DNA from: Lewinella sp. IMCC34191
Lineage (GTDB): Bacteria; Bacteroidota; Bacteroidia; Chitinophagales; Saprospiraceae
DNA: 64,000 nt
Assembly: GCF_003390935.1 (NCBI RefSeq)
Contig: NZ_QNQZ01000008.1
Location: forward strand, 124,001-188,000
Reading direction: 5' to 3'
The position numbers were made by a program, and so were the translations under genes. Under the pieces are notes generated by a model. That model searched no databases, was not told the DNA's origin, and saw only the letters and a program-made list of their open reading frames with translations. Below are positions 27,732-37,007 of the stretch, piece by piece. Every line of letters starts with the position of its first letter. Positions within the stretch are counted from its first letter, which is position 1.

Positions 27732-28184
27732 ATGATCCGTCCCTTTGTTTTCCTCTTCACGAGTTTACTCACTATGCCGGCCGTCGCCCAGCAGTTCACG
27801 GGAGACGAAGCCGACATACGAGCGATCCAACGGGCCGCCGCCGCCTTTTCCCGGGCCTACGTAAACGCTGACTATACCGCCATGGCCAATGCCTACACGG
27901 AGAGCGGACACATTCTCCCCGGTGGCTCGCCGATCATTACGGGGCGGGACTCCATCATCGAGCGGTGGCGACTGCCGGAGGGAGTCCGCATCCTGGAACA
28001 CGCCACCGAATCCGTGGAACTGCAGGTGCTGGACGATTATGCCTACGACCTCGGCTACTACCGAGGTCGTACCCGCCGCCCCGACGGATCGGAGGCGGAG
28101 TGGGGCGGGAAATACGTCATCGTATGGCGCAAGCTCGACGGCGAGTGGCTGATGCACGTGGACATGTGGGATAGCGGGGAGTGA
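27732..28184 (+). CDS. Secreted NTF2-like (DUF4440/SnoaL-type) protein
   Basis: 150 residues with a signal peptide (FVFLFTSLLTMPAVAQQ). The mature part is one NTF2-like cone: helix ADIRAIQRAAAAFSRAYVNADYTAMANAYTE, then strands GHILPGGSP and GRDSIIERW, ending WGGKYVIVWRKLDGEWLMHVDMWDS, which is the DUF4440 pattern. Members include enzymes and ligand-binding proteins. Function is unknown. A hairpin repeat begins only a few bases after the stop and may act as transcript terminus. Confidence 0.82.
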   Translation: MIRPFVFLFTSLLTMPAVAQQFTGDEADIRAIQRAAAAFSRAYVNADYTAMANAYTESGHILPGGSPIITGRDSIIERWRLPEGVRILEHATESVELQVLDDYAYDLGYYRGRTRRPDGSEAEWGGKYVIVWRKLDGEWLMHVDMWDSGE

Positions 28185-28186
28185 CC

Positions 28187-28310
28187 CGGACACTCGGAGG
28201 TCCTAACTATTTTGGAGGGTGGGAGGAAGTTAGGACCTCGGAGTGTGGCCATACGTAAGTTGGCGACCTACGAGTGTCCGCCCGGATGGCGGCGGCCTGC
28301 GAGTGTCCGG
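28187..28310. repeat. Large inverted repeat plus CGAGTGTCCG copies
   Basis: CACTCGGAGGTCCTAACT (28191-28208) and AGTTAGGACCTCGGAGTG (28228-28245) form an 18-bp stem with one mismatch and a 19-nt purine-rich loop. CGAGTGTCCG, or its complement, occurs three times (near 28187, 28271 and 28300). It lies between the NTF2-like gene and the S10 peptidase. Confidence 0.7.
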
Positions 28311-28363
28311 CACAGTAGTTATTTTGCTCCCTTACCCTGCCACCCTAAGCCAATAACCGACGT

Positions 28364-29845
28364 ATGCTCCCTTACCGCCTGCTCCTTTTCTGCTTCCTCT
28401 CCAGCGGCTTCCTTATCGCTCAGGTAAACAGCCGCAACCTGCCAATGGACACCATGATCGTCACCCAGGGCCAGGTGAGGATCAAGGGGGCAGCCGTACC
28501 CTACGAGGTTACCGCCGGCGTGCAACCCGTCTACGACGACAGCGGCAAGGTAACGGCGGGCCTCCAATACACTTACTACCGACGCACGGACAGCGAGGAT
28601 CCCAATCGGCCCCTGCTCATCAGCTTTAACGGCGGCCCCGGCTCCGCTTCCGTGTGGATGCACCTGGCCTACACCGGCCCGAAAGTGCTCACCATCGATG
28701 AGGAAGGCTATCCCGTCCAACCCTACGGTATCAGCGATAATCCCTATTCCGTACTCGACCTCACCGATATCGTCTACGTGAATCCCGTCAACACGGGTTT
28801 CAGCCGCATGGCACCCGGGGCCGACCGCGAGCAGTTCTTCGGCGTAAATCAGGACATCAAGTACCTCTCCGACTGGTTGAGCAACTGGGTAAGCCGTCAC
28901 GACCGCTGGCGTTCCCCCAAGTTTTTGATCGGCGAGAGTTACGGTACCACGCGGGTTTCCGGGCTGGCCCTCGAACTGCAGGAGCAAGCCTGGATGTACC
29001 TCAACGGCGTCATCCTCGTGTCGCCTACCGAGATCGGCATCGAGCGGGCCGGGATTGTCGAGTCGGCTAATCAATTGCCCTACTTTGCCGCCGCCGCCTG
29101 GTATCACAAGCGCCTGCCGGACGACCTGCAATCCATGGAGCTGGAGCCGATGCTCGCCGAGGTCGAAGCCTATGCCCGCGATGAATTTCTTCCCGCCCTG
29201 GCCAGCGGTATGGACCTGACGGAAGAGCGCCGCCGGGAAGTAGCCGAAGCCGCCGCCCGCTATTCCGGCCTCGACGCCCAGCAGTGGCTCGATAATAACC
29301 TGATGCCCACCACGGCCTACTTCTGGAAGAACCTGCTCCGCGGGGAGGAAGCGGGCGATTTCACGGTAGGTCGCCTCGACAGCCGCTACAAAGGGATCGA
29401 CGCCCAGGCCGGTGGCGACCGCCCGGACTACAACAGCGAACTAACCAGCTGGCTGCATTCCTTCACCCCGGCCATCAACTACTACCTGCGCGAGGAATTG
29501 GGCTTTCGGACCGATCTGCAGTACAATATGTTCGGCTCCGTCTATCCCTGGGATCGCTCCGGCGACCGGACCGGCTATAACCTCCGCCAGGCCATGGCCC
29601 AGAATCCCTACCTGCATGTCATGATCCAATCGGGGTACTTCGACGGTGCCACGAACTACTACGACGCCAAATACACGCTCTGGCACCTCGATCCCAGCGG
29701 GCGTATGCGTGATCGACTGAGCTTCAAGGGCTACGAGAGCGGACACATGATGTACCTGCGCCGGCCCGACCTGGAGACCGCCAACGATGACGTGCGTGAA
29801 TTTATCCGTAATGCCCTGCCCGGCGACAAGCCCGCGCGGTACTAA
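28364..29845 (+). CDS. Serine carboxypeptidase, S10 family
   Basis: 493 residues with a signal peptide (LLLFCFLSSGFLIAQ). The S10 landmarks are present: oxyanion region SFNGGPGSASVWMHL, the nucleophile in GESYGTTR (Ser192), the catalytic Asp region QSGYFDGATNYYD and the His in YESGHMMYLRRPDL. Such enzymes remove C-terminal residues from peptides. Bacterial S10 proteins are exported and probably assist peptide nutrition, which fits the other secreted hydrolases here. A TATTTTGC promoter-like string lies about 40 nt upstream. The gene is separated from the next by about 100 bp. Confidence 0.92.
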   Translation: MLPYRLLLFCFLSSGFLIAQVNSRNLPMDTMIVTQGQVRIKGAAVPYEVTAGVQPVYDDSGKVTAGLQYTYYRRTDSEDPNRPLLISFNGGPGSASVWMHLAYTGPKVLTIDEEGYPVQPYGISDNPYSVLDLTDIVYVNPVNTGFSRMAPGADREQFFGVNQDIKYLSDWLSNWVSRHDRWRSPKFLIGESYGTTRVSGLALELQEQAWMYLNGVILVSPTEIGIERAGIVESANQLPYFAAAAWYHKRLPDDLQSMELEPMLAEVEAYARDEFLPALASGMDLTEERRREVAEAAARYSGLDAQQWLDNNLMPTTAYFWKNLLRGEEAGDFTVGRLDSRYKGIDAQAGGDRPDYNSELTSWLHSFTPAINYYLREELGFRTDLQYNMFGSVYPWDRSGDRTGYNLRQAMAQNPYLHVMIQSGYFDGATNYYDAKYTLWHLDPSGRMRDRLSFKGYESGHMMYLRRPDLETANDDVREFIRNALPGDKPARY

Positions 29846-29943
29846 GCGACCGCATGGACCCAAAAATCCGCCCAAGCTTTTCGCCGACGACATTTAGCCG
29901 GGCGGCGGGCTGTTATCTTTACCCTACGTCGTAAACACCCCCT

Positions 29944-32900
29944 ATGTTCCGAATGCTACTTATCGCAGGCTGCCTGTTGGCTACCTCGCTTTTCGCCCAG
30001 TCGCCCTTTCAGGTCAAGCCCGCCGCTACGTCGACGTCCGATATTGCCGGCCCCCGCGTCGATCTCCGGCTGGACCGAACGGCCCTGGGCAGACAGCTGT
30101 CCGCCAAGGCGGGGCAGATAAATCTTCCCCTCCCCGACGGTAGCTTGCAAACGTTTTCGGTGACCAACGATCCCGTTTTCGAACCGGCACTGGCCGCCCG
30201 GTACCCCGGGATCGGCAGCTACCGCCTGGCGGGGCCGTGGGGTACCGGGCGCCTGGCTATTTCGCCCGAGCGCGTTGACGTACTTCTCCCGGGACCGGAT
30301 GGCTTGTACGCGATTCAGCAGGGCTACGCGCCGGACGAGTACGTGGCGTTCTATTCCCGAGACTACCTCGGCGAAGCCTTCGGCGGGTCCCTTGGATGCG
30401 GGTTTGACCCGCAGACCATAGAAGTTGGCGGCGGGAGCGCAGGTAAAGAGCCTTTCCGTAAAAGCATGGCCGTTCCACGCGAGCTCCGTCAGTACGACCT
30501 GGTCCTTTCCAGTACCGGAGAATTTTCCCGTCAGGTAAGCGATGGTAGCCCCACCAAAGCCAAGGTTCTCGCCGCCTTCAATACCCTCGTCAGCACGGTC
30601 AACGTCATCTTCGAACGGGAGGTCGGCGTGCGGATCAACCTATTGGCGCCCTCCGAGCAAGTGATCTACCTGGATCCCGATACCGACCCCTACAGCGACA
30701 GTGACGAAGGGACCGGATTGCTGGAACAGGTGATCGAGGCCTTCAACCAGGAGGGTATCCCGTCCAACATCTACGACCTGGGGCACGTGATGACGTCCCG
30801 CTGCGTTGACGTGGGCGGCGTAGTGAGCGGCCTGGCCTGTAGTGGCAGCAAAACCCGGGGCGTCACCTGTCTGCAGGGCCGCGATCTTGCCCGCACGGCC
30901 GAGCGGGTCATGGCTCACGAGATCGCACACCAGTTCTCCGTCTCCCACAGCTGGAATAACTGCCCGGGAAACCAGAATCAGCGGGCAGGTAATACCGCCT
31001 TCGAACCGGGTTCCGGATCGACGATCATGTCCTACGCCGGCGCCTGCGGCACGCAGAACATCGCAGGCCCCGATCCTTACTATCACACCGGTAGCCTGGA
31101 GCAGTTTCTCGACTTTACGCGGGAGGGCAATGCAGCGGCCTGCGCCACGGTGATCGAAACCGACAACGTCACCCCGGAGGTTCAACTCGATTACGAAGAT
31201 GGCTTCTTCATCCCGAAGTCGACGCCCTTCCGCCTGACGGGTACGGCCACCGACGCCAACGATCCGGCGGATCAGCTGACCTACAACTGGGAGGAATACG
31301 ACCTGGGACCGGCCACGGATATCTACGAGCCGGAAGGTTCGGCCCCCCTGTTCCGCTCGGTACCGCCATCGACCACCGGCTACACCCGCTATTTTCCCCG
31401 GGTAGATCGTGTAGCGAATCAGATCGACGCCGCCGATGAGTTTCTCCCCGATTACGAACGCGAACTGACCTTTCGCCTGACCGCCCGCGACAACAACGTG
31501 CAGGCCGGTGGAGTAGATTGGGAAGCCGTCCGTTTTCAGATTGCCGACATCGGACCGTTTACGGTGAATGATCCCGAAGTGCAGGCCGACCAAAATTTCC
31601 GGGTAGGCGAACTGCGGGAAATCACCTGGGAAGTGGCCGGTACCGACGGCTTCCCGGTCTACGCCCGAAGTGTCAACATCCTATTGAGCGGCGATGGAGG
31701 GCTGACCTTTGATTACGTTCTGGCCAGCCGGGTGGCGAATTCCGGAAGCGCCTACATCACCGTGCCTGATACGCTCGGGAATGCGATGCGCATCGTCATC
31801 GAAGCCGCGGACAACATCTTCTACAATATGAACGCCACGGACTTCAGTATTCAGCCGGCCGAACAGGCTCGCTACACGCTGGAATCTGACCTGAACTACG
31901 CCGAGGTTTGTCTCCCCGAAACAGTCACCGCCACCTTTACGGCCGGCAGCGTGCTGGACTACGCGGAGCCGGTCAGCCTTTCCGTCGATTCGACAGCACT
32001 CCCAATCGGGCTGGTGGCCACCTTCGATAACACCCAGATCCTTCCGGGACAAACCGCTCGCCTAACACTTGACTTGGAAGGGGTCACCGCATCCGACCGG
32101 GTGATTGTTCCCGTGATCGTAGCCGCCGAGGGCTTGGATACCGTCCGCCGGGAGATCATCCTGGATGTGGTCGCCAACGATTTTTCGGACCTCGTATTAG
32201 CCGGTCCTGCCGACGGTACGGAAGGTATTGTCCTGACGACCGATTTTGACTGGACGGCCTCCGTCAACGCCGAGTCCTACGACCTGCAGGTAGCTACTTC
32301 CCCCTCTTTTGCTCCGGCTACCCTGGTAGAGACCGTGACCGACCTGACCGAAACCGAGTTTACCCCGGAAGACTTCTTCACGGCCAATACGGTGTACTAC
32401 TGGCGGGTTCGTCCCGTAAATTCCTGCGGCCCCGCCCCGTGGACGGAAACAAACTCCTTTAAAACCGTAAGCAACAGTTGCGAGGTAGCGAGCCGGACCG
32501 GTACACCGGTAAGTTTGCCCGGTACGGGTAGGGATCCCGCCTTATTGACCCGCAAGGATACCCTGCTCATTTCGCAGAGTGGTACCATCAGCGATCTGAA
32601 CCTGCCCTATGTACAGATCAATTACCAGTTCGCCTCCAACCTCACCATCAGTCTGACCAGCCCGGCCGGTACCACCGTGAAGCTGTACGAGGAGAATTGC
32701 TTCAGTACGAATACCATCAATCTTGGTTTTGACGACGAAGCCCCTAATGGCATCGCTTGCCCTCCCGACGATAAGCGGGTGTTCCAGCCTACGGGCGAGC
32801 TCAGTGACTTCGACGGCGAGGGAACGGCCGGAGCCTGGGTACTCACCGTCGCGATCAGCGAAACGAACGGTGCGGCCGGGCAGATCGTTGCCTGGGACCT

Positions 32901-33528
32901 GGAATTCTGCGCCAGCCTCCAGGCCACTCCCCCGCAAACCCTCGTCAATGATCCCACCGAAGTACGGCCCCTGGGCCGGAATGCCATCCTCCGTAGCCAA
33001 CTCGAGATCGTGGCCGCCTCCGCCAATCCGGTAGAGAGCGTGTACGTCCTGACCAGCCTTCCCGAGCGGGGCTTCCTGGAGCGCAGCGGCGTTGAACTTG
33101 GCCTGGGAGACACCTTCACCCAAGCGGATATCAATGCCCAACGCATCGTTTATGAGAGCCTGGATACTACGATTAAGTCGGATGAATTTGGGTTTGTTAT
33201 CAACGCCGCCGACGGGGGGTACTTGCCAACTACCTATCACGAGATCGTCCTTACCGCCGACGCCGTAAATTCCATCAACCAATTTTCCGCGCTGGACAAC
33301 AGCCTGCGCATCTACCCGAATCCGACCGACGGGCTGGTTACCCTCGAATGGAGCGGTGAAATCAACCAGCAACTCAGTCTGGACATCTACGATCTCAACG
33401 GCCGCAAACTCGACAGCAGACGCACCGATGCTGGAGCGGGCAGGGCTACGGTTGATCTTTCACGCTTCAAGTCCGGTGTTTATCTGATCCGTTTGGGCGG
33501 CGCTATTCGCCGGGTGGTCAGGCAGTAG
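29944..33528 (+). CDS. Secreted reprolysin-like metalloprotease with P-domain and T9SS sorting domain
   Basis: 1194 residues. Order: signal peptide (MLLIAGCLLATSLFAQ), propeptide, zinc metalloprotease with HEIAHQFSVSH at 325-335 and a Met-turn STIMSYAG, Ig/Fn3-like regions (TTDFDWTASVNAESYDLQV), a proprotein-convertase P-domain (TISDLNLPYVQINY ... GAWVLTV), a CSPG/cadherin-like module (PERGFLERSG) and a C-terminal type A sorting domain (SLRIYPNPTDGLVTLEW ... GVYLIRLGG). The last feature directs export by the type IX system and attachment to the cell surface. Likely an extracellular protease under PorX-linked control (inference). Its last 11 bp overlap the convergent patatin gene. Confidence 0.92.
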   Translation: MFRMLLIAGCLLATSLFAQSPFQVKPAATSTSDIAGPRVDLRLDRTALGRQLSAKAGQINLPLPDGSLQTFSVTNDPVFEPALAARYPGIGSYRLAGPWGTGRLAISPERVDVLLPGPDGLYAIQQGYAPDEYVAFYSRDYLGEAFGGSLGCGFDPQTIEVGGGSAGKEPFRKSMAVPRELRQYDLVLSSTGEFSRQVSDGSPTKAKVLAAFNTLVSTVNVIFEREVGVRINLLAPSEQVIYLDPDTDPYSDSDEGTGLLEQVIEAFNQEGIPSNIYDLGHVMTSRCVDVGGVVSGLACSGSKTRGVTCLQGRDLARTAERVMAHEIAHQFSVSHSWNNCPGNQNQRAGNTAFEPGSGSTIMSYAGACGTQNIAGPDPYYHTGSLEQFLDFTREGNAAACATVIETDNVTPEVQLDYEDGFFIPKSTPFRLTGTATDANDPADQLTYNWEEYDLGPATDIYEPEGSAPLFRSVPPSTTGYTRYFPRVDRVANQIDAADEFLPDYERELTFRLTARDNNVQAGGVDWEAVRFQIADIGPFTVNDPEVQADQNFRVGELREITWEVAGTDGFPVYARSVNILLSGDGGLTFDYVLASRVANSGSAYITVPDTLGNAMRIVIEAADNIFYNMNATDFSIQPAEQARYTLESDLNYAEVCLPETVTATFTAGSVLDYAEPVSLSVDSTALPIGLVATFDNTQILPGQTARLTLDLEGVTASDRVIVPVIVAAEGLDTVRREIILDVVANDFSDLVLAGPADGTEGIVLTTDFDWTASVNAESYDLQVATSPSFAPATLVETVTDLTETEFTPEDFFTANTVYYWRVRPVNSCGPAPWTETNSFKTVSNSCEVASRTGTPVSLPGTGRDPALLTRKDTLLISQSGTISDLNLPYVQINYQFASNLTISLTSPAGTTVKLYEENCFSTNTINLGFDDEAPNGIACPPDDKRVFQPTGELSDFDGEGTAGAWVLTVAISETNGAAGQIVAWDLEFCASLQATPPQTLVNDPTEVRPLGRNAILRSQLEIVAASANPVESVYVLTSLPERGFLERSGVELGLGDTFTQADINAQRIVYESLDTTIKSDEFGFVINAADGGYLPTTYHEIVLTADAVNSINQFSALDNSLRIYPNPTDGLVTLEWSGEINQQLSLDIYDLNGRKLDSRRTDAGAGRATVDLSRFKSGVYLIRLGGAIRRVVRQ

Positions 33529-35341
33529 GCTCGCGATATCCGCTGGACTGTTCGAGTCGCTTGGTCAGTCCCATGATCACTTCCTCGATGAAGTGCCTAT
33601 GGACGATGGTGTTTTTGCCCGTTCGGTTGATGATGTTATCGGGTAGCGGCCCCCCGTAGCGTTCGATCAGGTTCTCCCGATCGTGGGCGTAGATCAGCAC
33701 GGGGATCTCTTTCCAGTCCGGATCCTCAGCCAGCAGGACGGCAAAGTCCAGGCCGCGCAGTTTGTCGTTCCCCTTGTCTTCCCGGCGGGTCACGTCGGAG
33801 ATGATGAGGTCGATCTGCGTGGTTTCGTCTTCGTTGAACTTGTTCTTGTTCATGAGTAGCTGCATGGCTTCGTCGCTGGTGCGTACCGAGTAGCAGAAGG
33901 TATGCAGGCGGTCGAGAATGGCCAGGGGAAGCGCGTAGGTGAAGGCGTCGTCGATCCACAGGACATTGTAGGGTTCCTCCCTTTCCTGAATGTGGTTGAT
34001 GCGGTCTTCGAGTTGCTGGTCGTTGTGGATGCCGAGCACTTCCAGGGTATCGCTGAGGTCCCGAAGGTCGGACAATTCCCACATGACGGGTTTGATCTTG
34101 CGAAGCAGATTCGCCTTGATGGTATCCTTGTAGTCGGACCAGTTGAAGCGGCGCAGGAAATGGCTGGCGGCCTTGGCGCCCTGTCGGAACAGCTTCAGCT
34201 TGTTCTCCTCGGAAATATTGAAGTCGATCCAGTTGAAACCATCGATGTCGATGTATTCCACCAGGTCCTTGTACTCAGGGTGGTTGCGGATGAACTCAAA
34301 ATCCCGCAGGTTGCGGACGCCGCTGGCCATATTGCCCATGAAGTCGGCCAGGTTATTGATTTCCCGGGCGCAGTTGCGGTCGACCCCAAGCTTAACGCCT
34401 ACCGTGGGCCGCAGCGGGATGACATCCGCCTGGTGGAAGAGATCGATGGGAAAGTTGGACATGACCCCTCCGTCCACGAAGACGATCTCGCCGGGCAGCT
34501 CCCCGCTGTAGTCAGCTACGGCCCGCCAGCGCCGGCGGACTTCATTCTCGCGGCCCCTGGTCCATTCGAGGGAGGCGCGCTTCGGTTCGAAGAAGAAGGG
34601 AATAGACATGGAGGCGCGAACGAAAGAGGCCGGATTCTGCGCTGCCGGATCTTCGTAGTAGAGGTGGGCCATCCGCGGGAACTCGACCTTGGTTTGCGTG
34701 GTGATGTCAGCGGCTACGATGGCGATCTTAGGATCCAGTTCTTCGGCGGTCATGGCCCGCTTACGCTTACCGTAATTGGAGAGGTGGTACAGGCTGTCCG
34801 GGACGGCGCGAAGATTATCCTTCAGACCCTCCCAGCTGTCGTGGGTCAGGATGTCTCGCAACCATTCCTCGAAGTGAAGGCCGGGATTGATGCCCAACTT
34901 ATTCTTTATCTCGGCGATATTGGTGATCAGGTGGAGGTACAGTTGGATCTTATTCCCGGACTCAAACGCTTCGGTGAGTTGCTCGGCGTCGTAGCCGCCG
35001 TCTACAAAGTCCATAAAGTCCTTCTCGGCGATGCGCTCCAGGACACGGACGCTCTTCTTCTCCTCCGGCGTTCCCAGGTCGGCCATGAGTAGGGCATTGA
35101 TCGATCCGGCGCTGGTCCCCCCCAGACTTAGGAAGCGGATCCCCATTTCTTCCAGCACGTAGGTGAAGCCAACGAGAGCGATACCCAGGATGCCACCGCC
35201 CTCCTGCACGAGGTTCACGTACTGATTGCCGGCCTCATCGTAGATATCGGAAAATCGGAAACGATCGCCGCGTTTATCGCGAAATTCTTTAAGGTCTTCG
35301 ATGATGTCGAAGACGGATTGCTCGTAGTCCTGGGTATTCAT
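33518..35341 (-). CDS. Patatin-like phospholipase with C-terminal receiver-like domain
   Basis: 607 residues from ATG 35341; a TTG at 35368 is the alternative. The patatin half has the glycine loop EGGGILGIAL, the nucleophile elbow GGTSAGS (Ser77) and the catalytic Asp motif DGGVMSNFP. It lacks a signal peptide and is probably cytoplasmic or membrane-associated. The last 150 residues look like a receiver domain: VLWIDDAF (acid pocket 464-465), IDLIISDVTRRE (Asp516, candidate phospho-acceptor), GLDFAVLL and IPVLIYAHD. The usual beta-4 Thr/Ser is not evident, so phosphorylation is uncertain. This suggests signal-controlled lipid hydrolysis. The gene is monocistronic. Confidence 0.85.
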   Translation of the reverse strand: MNTQDYEQSVFDIIEDLKEFRDKRGDRFRFSDIYDEAGNQYVNLVQEGGGILGIALVGFTYVLEEMGIRFLSLGGTSAGSINALLMADLGTPEEKKSVRVLERIAEKDFMDFVDGGYDAEQLTEAFESGNKIQLYLHLITNIAEIKNKLGINPGLHFEEWLRDILTHDSWEGLKDNLRAVPDSLYHLSNYGKRKRAMTAEELDPKIAIVAADITTQTKVEFPRMAHLYYEDPAAQNPASFVRASMSIPFFFEPKRASLEWTRGRENEVRRRWRAVADYSGELPGEIVFVDGGVMSNFPIDLFHQADVIPLRPTVGVKLGVDRNCAREINNLADFMGNMASGVRNLRDFEFIRNHPEYKDLVEYIDIDGFNWIDFNISEENKLKLFRQGAKAASHFLRRFNWSDYKDTIKANLLRKIKPVMWELSDLRDLSDTLEVLGIHNDQQLEDRINHIQEREEPYNVLWIDDAFTYALPLAILDRLHTFCYSVRTSDEAMQLLMNKNKFNEDETTQIDLIISDVTRREDKGNDKLRGLDFAVLLAEDPDWKEIPVLIYAHDRENLIERYGGPLPDNIINRTGKNTIVHRHFIEEVIMGLTKRLEQSSGYREPTA

Positions 35342-35644
35342 GGGTAGCGTTCGTGGGTCTTGATCCAATTAAACAATTAATCGTTACACGAACAAATGGC
35401 CGGCCCCTGACCGAAGGATGTGCGGGTCCGCCTCTCCGGATCGACCGAAAGGGGTCCTATTCGTTTACGGGTCCGCTGAAGGCATGCACGAGGAATTAGT
35501 CACCAGTAGGTGGTAGCTACAACATTGCCTCGGGCATTACGGGGATGCTACGGTCTGGCCGATTCGGGGTGATTCGGATACCTATTCAACAATGTGGAAG
35601 TATGGCGCTGCTTATATCCTGCGCTCCGCCGCCCGCAAAAACGC
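35342..35644. other. Spacer with CCTGCGCTCCGCCGC element, copy B (35615-35641)
   Basis: About 300 bp without a convincing gene. It holds the upstream region of the patatin gene (AT-rich 35365-35395) and, at 35615-35641, a plus-strand CCTGCGCTCCGCCGC element with an extra CCGC before its A-run. This lies 4 nt beyond the stop of the small membrane-protein gene. A plus-strand ORF through it was rejected. Confidence 0.5.
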
Positions 35645-35860
35645 TCAGCCGATACCTTCGCGCATGCGCTGAATCTTCCGGTCCAGAAAGTAGCGCCAGC
35701 CGACGAGTGAGAAAAAATGAAGGGCTACGAAGGGAACGGTCAGGAGGAGAGTGAAGCGAAGGGGAACGATGTCCCACAGCAGGAAATACAGCGCCGTAAG
35801 GCAGAAGGTACGCATAGCGAATAGTGCGTACCGCTTCCTGCGGTAGGCGGGGCAGCGCAT
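35645..35860 (-). CDS. Small two-helix membrane protein
   Basis: 71 residues from ATG 35860; the frame continues to an ATG at 35935. A basic start (RCPAYRRKRYALFAMR) is followed by two hydrophobic helices (TFCLTALYFLLWDIVPL, FTLLLTVPFVALHFFSLVGW) and a basic end (DRKIQRMREG), giving an N-in, C-in topology by the positive-inside rule. No family was recognised and no operon partner is visible. Hydropathy, charge pattern and normal codon use support it being a real gene. An uncharacterised Bacteroidota small membrane protein. Confidence 0.55.
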   Translation of the reverse strand: MRCPAYRRKRYALFAMRTFCLTALYFLLWDIVPLRFTLLLTVPFVALHFFSLVGWRYFLDRKIQRMREGIG

Positions 35861-36151
35861 GGAGGATTCGTCGGCATTGCTACTGTAGCGTGTGAACCGA
35901 TTTGCGTGATCGTAAGAACTGGTTATTGGGTCCAAAGCGTAAAGTGTGAAGCGTGTTAAAAAGCGTATGTAAAGATAATCTAAAAATAATTGTCCAAAAT
36001 ACCAAAATCTAACGAATTACATTCTTAAATCGGAGGGGGAATGTGAGATTGTTTAACTTGTTTCGGCAACGGTTTTTCCGACATCCATAGCCCGGTCAGC
36101 GACGATGTCTCCGGGCGATCTATCTTTACGTCCGTATAAAAGACCAGCCTG

Positions 36152-36883
36152 ATGTCCGGCCGCAACAAACTGCAGAAGTTCGCCGAAGTACTGCAGATGC
36201 CCAATGTTTACGAGAGTTTCGAGCCCACCAAACCCGAACTGACGGGTGTTAATGGGACTAAAACGGACCTGCGTGGCAGGTGGGCCGCCGAGCACTTCGG
36301 CAATGACCGGCCCATCACGCTCGAACTCGCCTGCGGGCGGGGAGAATACACCCTGGACCTGGCCCGCCAGTACTCCGACCGCAACTTCATCGGCGTGGAC
36401 ATCAAAGGGGCGCGAATCTGGAAGGGCGCCAGAATCGCGCTGGCGGAAAATTTGTCGAACGCCGCTTTTCTTCGGACCCGTATCGAGGTAATCAGCCACT
36501 TTTTCGCTACCGGCGAGGTTGAGGAAATTTGGATCACCTTCCCCGATCCATTCCTCAAAAAGGGTAAGGAAAACCGTCGCCTGACCGCGGCCCAGTTCCT
36601 CAAGCAGTACCGCCGCATCCTGAAACCCGGCGGCGTCGTCCACCTAAAGACCGATAGTCAGGAGCTCTACGAATGGTCGGTAGAAACCCTCACCGAGCAA
36701 CCCGCCGTGGAGATCCTGTACCGAGATCACGATATCTACAGCAAGCCGCTACCCATCCCCGAACTGGCCACCGAAACTTACTACGAGCGGATGCACAAGG
36801 ACCTGGGCAAAACCATCACCTACCTCCGCTTCCGCATCGGCGACGGCGAGATCCTCGGCGGCAAGGGCATGCCCATCCACTAG
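36152..36883 (+). CDS. trmB: tRNA (guanine-N7)-methyltransferase
   Basis: 243 residues. SAM-binding motif LELACGRGEYTLDLAR, then FIGVDIKGARIWKGA, the signature WITFPDPFLKKGKENRRLT and LKPGGVVHLKTDS identify TrmB. It methylates G46 in the variable loop of many tRNAs. The protein is cytoplasmic and monomeric in most bacteria. A TATCTTTA box lies about 24 nt upstream of the ATG. The N-terminal segment MSGRNKLQKFAEVLQ is the usual Bacteroidota form. Just beyond the stop is a four-unit palindrome array. Confidence 0.95.
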   Translation: MSGRNKLQKFAEVLQMPNVYESFEPTKPELTGVNGTKTDLRGRWAAEHFGNDRPITLELACGRGEYTLDLARQYSDRNFIGVDIKGARIWKGARIALAENLSNAAFLRTRIEVISHFFATGEVEEIWITFPDPFLKKGKENRRLTAAQFLKQYRRILKPGGVVHLKTDSQELYEWSVETLTEQPAVEILYRDHDIYSKPLPIPELATETYYERMHKDLGKTITYLRFRIGDGEILGGKGMPIH

Positions 36884-36892
36884 CCGTACAAC

Positions 36893-36983
36893 GCTGTCTC
36901 CGACAGCGAAGTAGGAAGCTGTCTCCGACAGCGCAAGTACAAAGCTGTCTCTGACAGCGAAGTAAAATGCTGTCTCCGACAGC
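36893..36983. repeat. Four tandem GCTGTCTCCGACAGC palindromes
   Basis: Copies start at 36893, 36918, 36944 and 36969, a 25-26 bp period. Each is a 6-bp perfect palindrome stem with a 3-nt loop (third copy TCT instead of TCC), joined by GAAGTA/GCAAGTA-containing spacers. They sit between the convergent stops of trmB and a membrane-protein gene. Confidence 0.85.
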
Positions 36984-37007
36984 GCTGGAAATCCCGGGCA
37001 CCCCCCG

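Noticed and set aside
35545-35754. 69-codon plus-strand ORF with SCAPPPAK, lipoprotein-like
   Set aside because: No proper signal peptide, overlaps the small membrane gene and the repeat element; the resemblance comes from the CCTGCGCTCCGCCGC word.
36893-36983. Possible CRISPR array of GCTGTC palindromes
   Set aside because: Spacers are only about 10 nt and nearly identical; only four copies and no cas genes.
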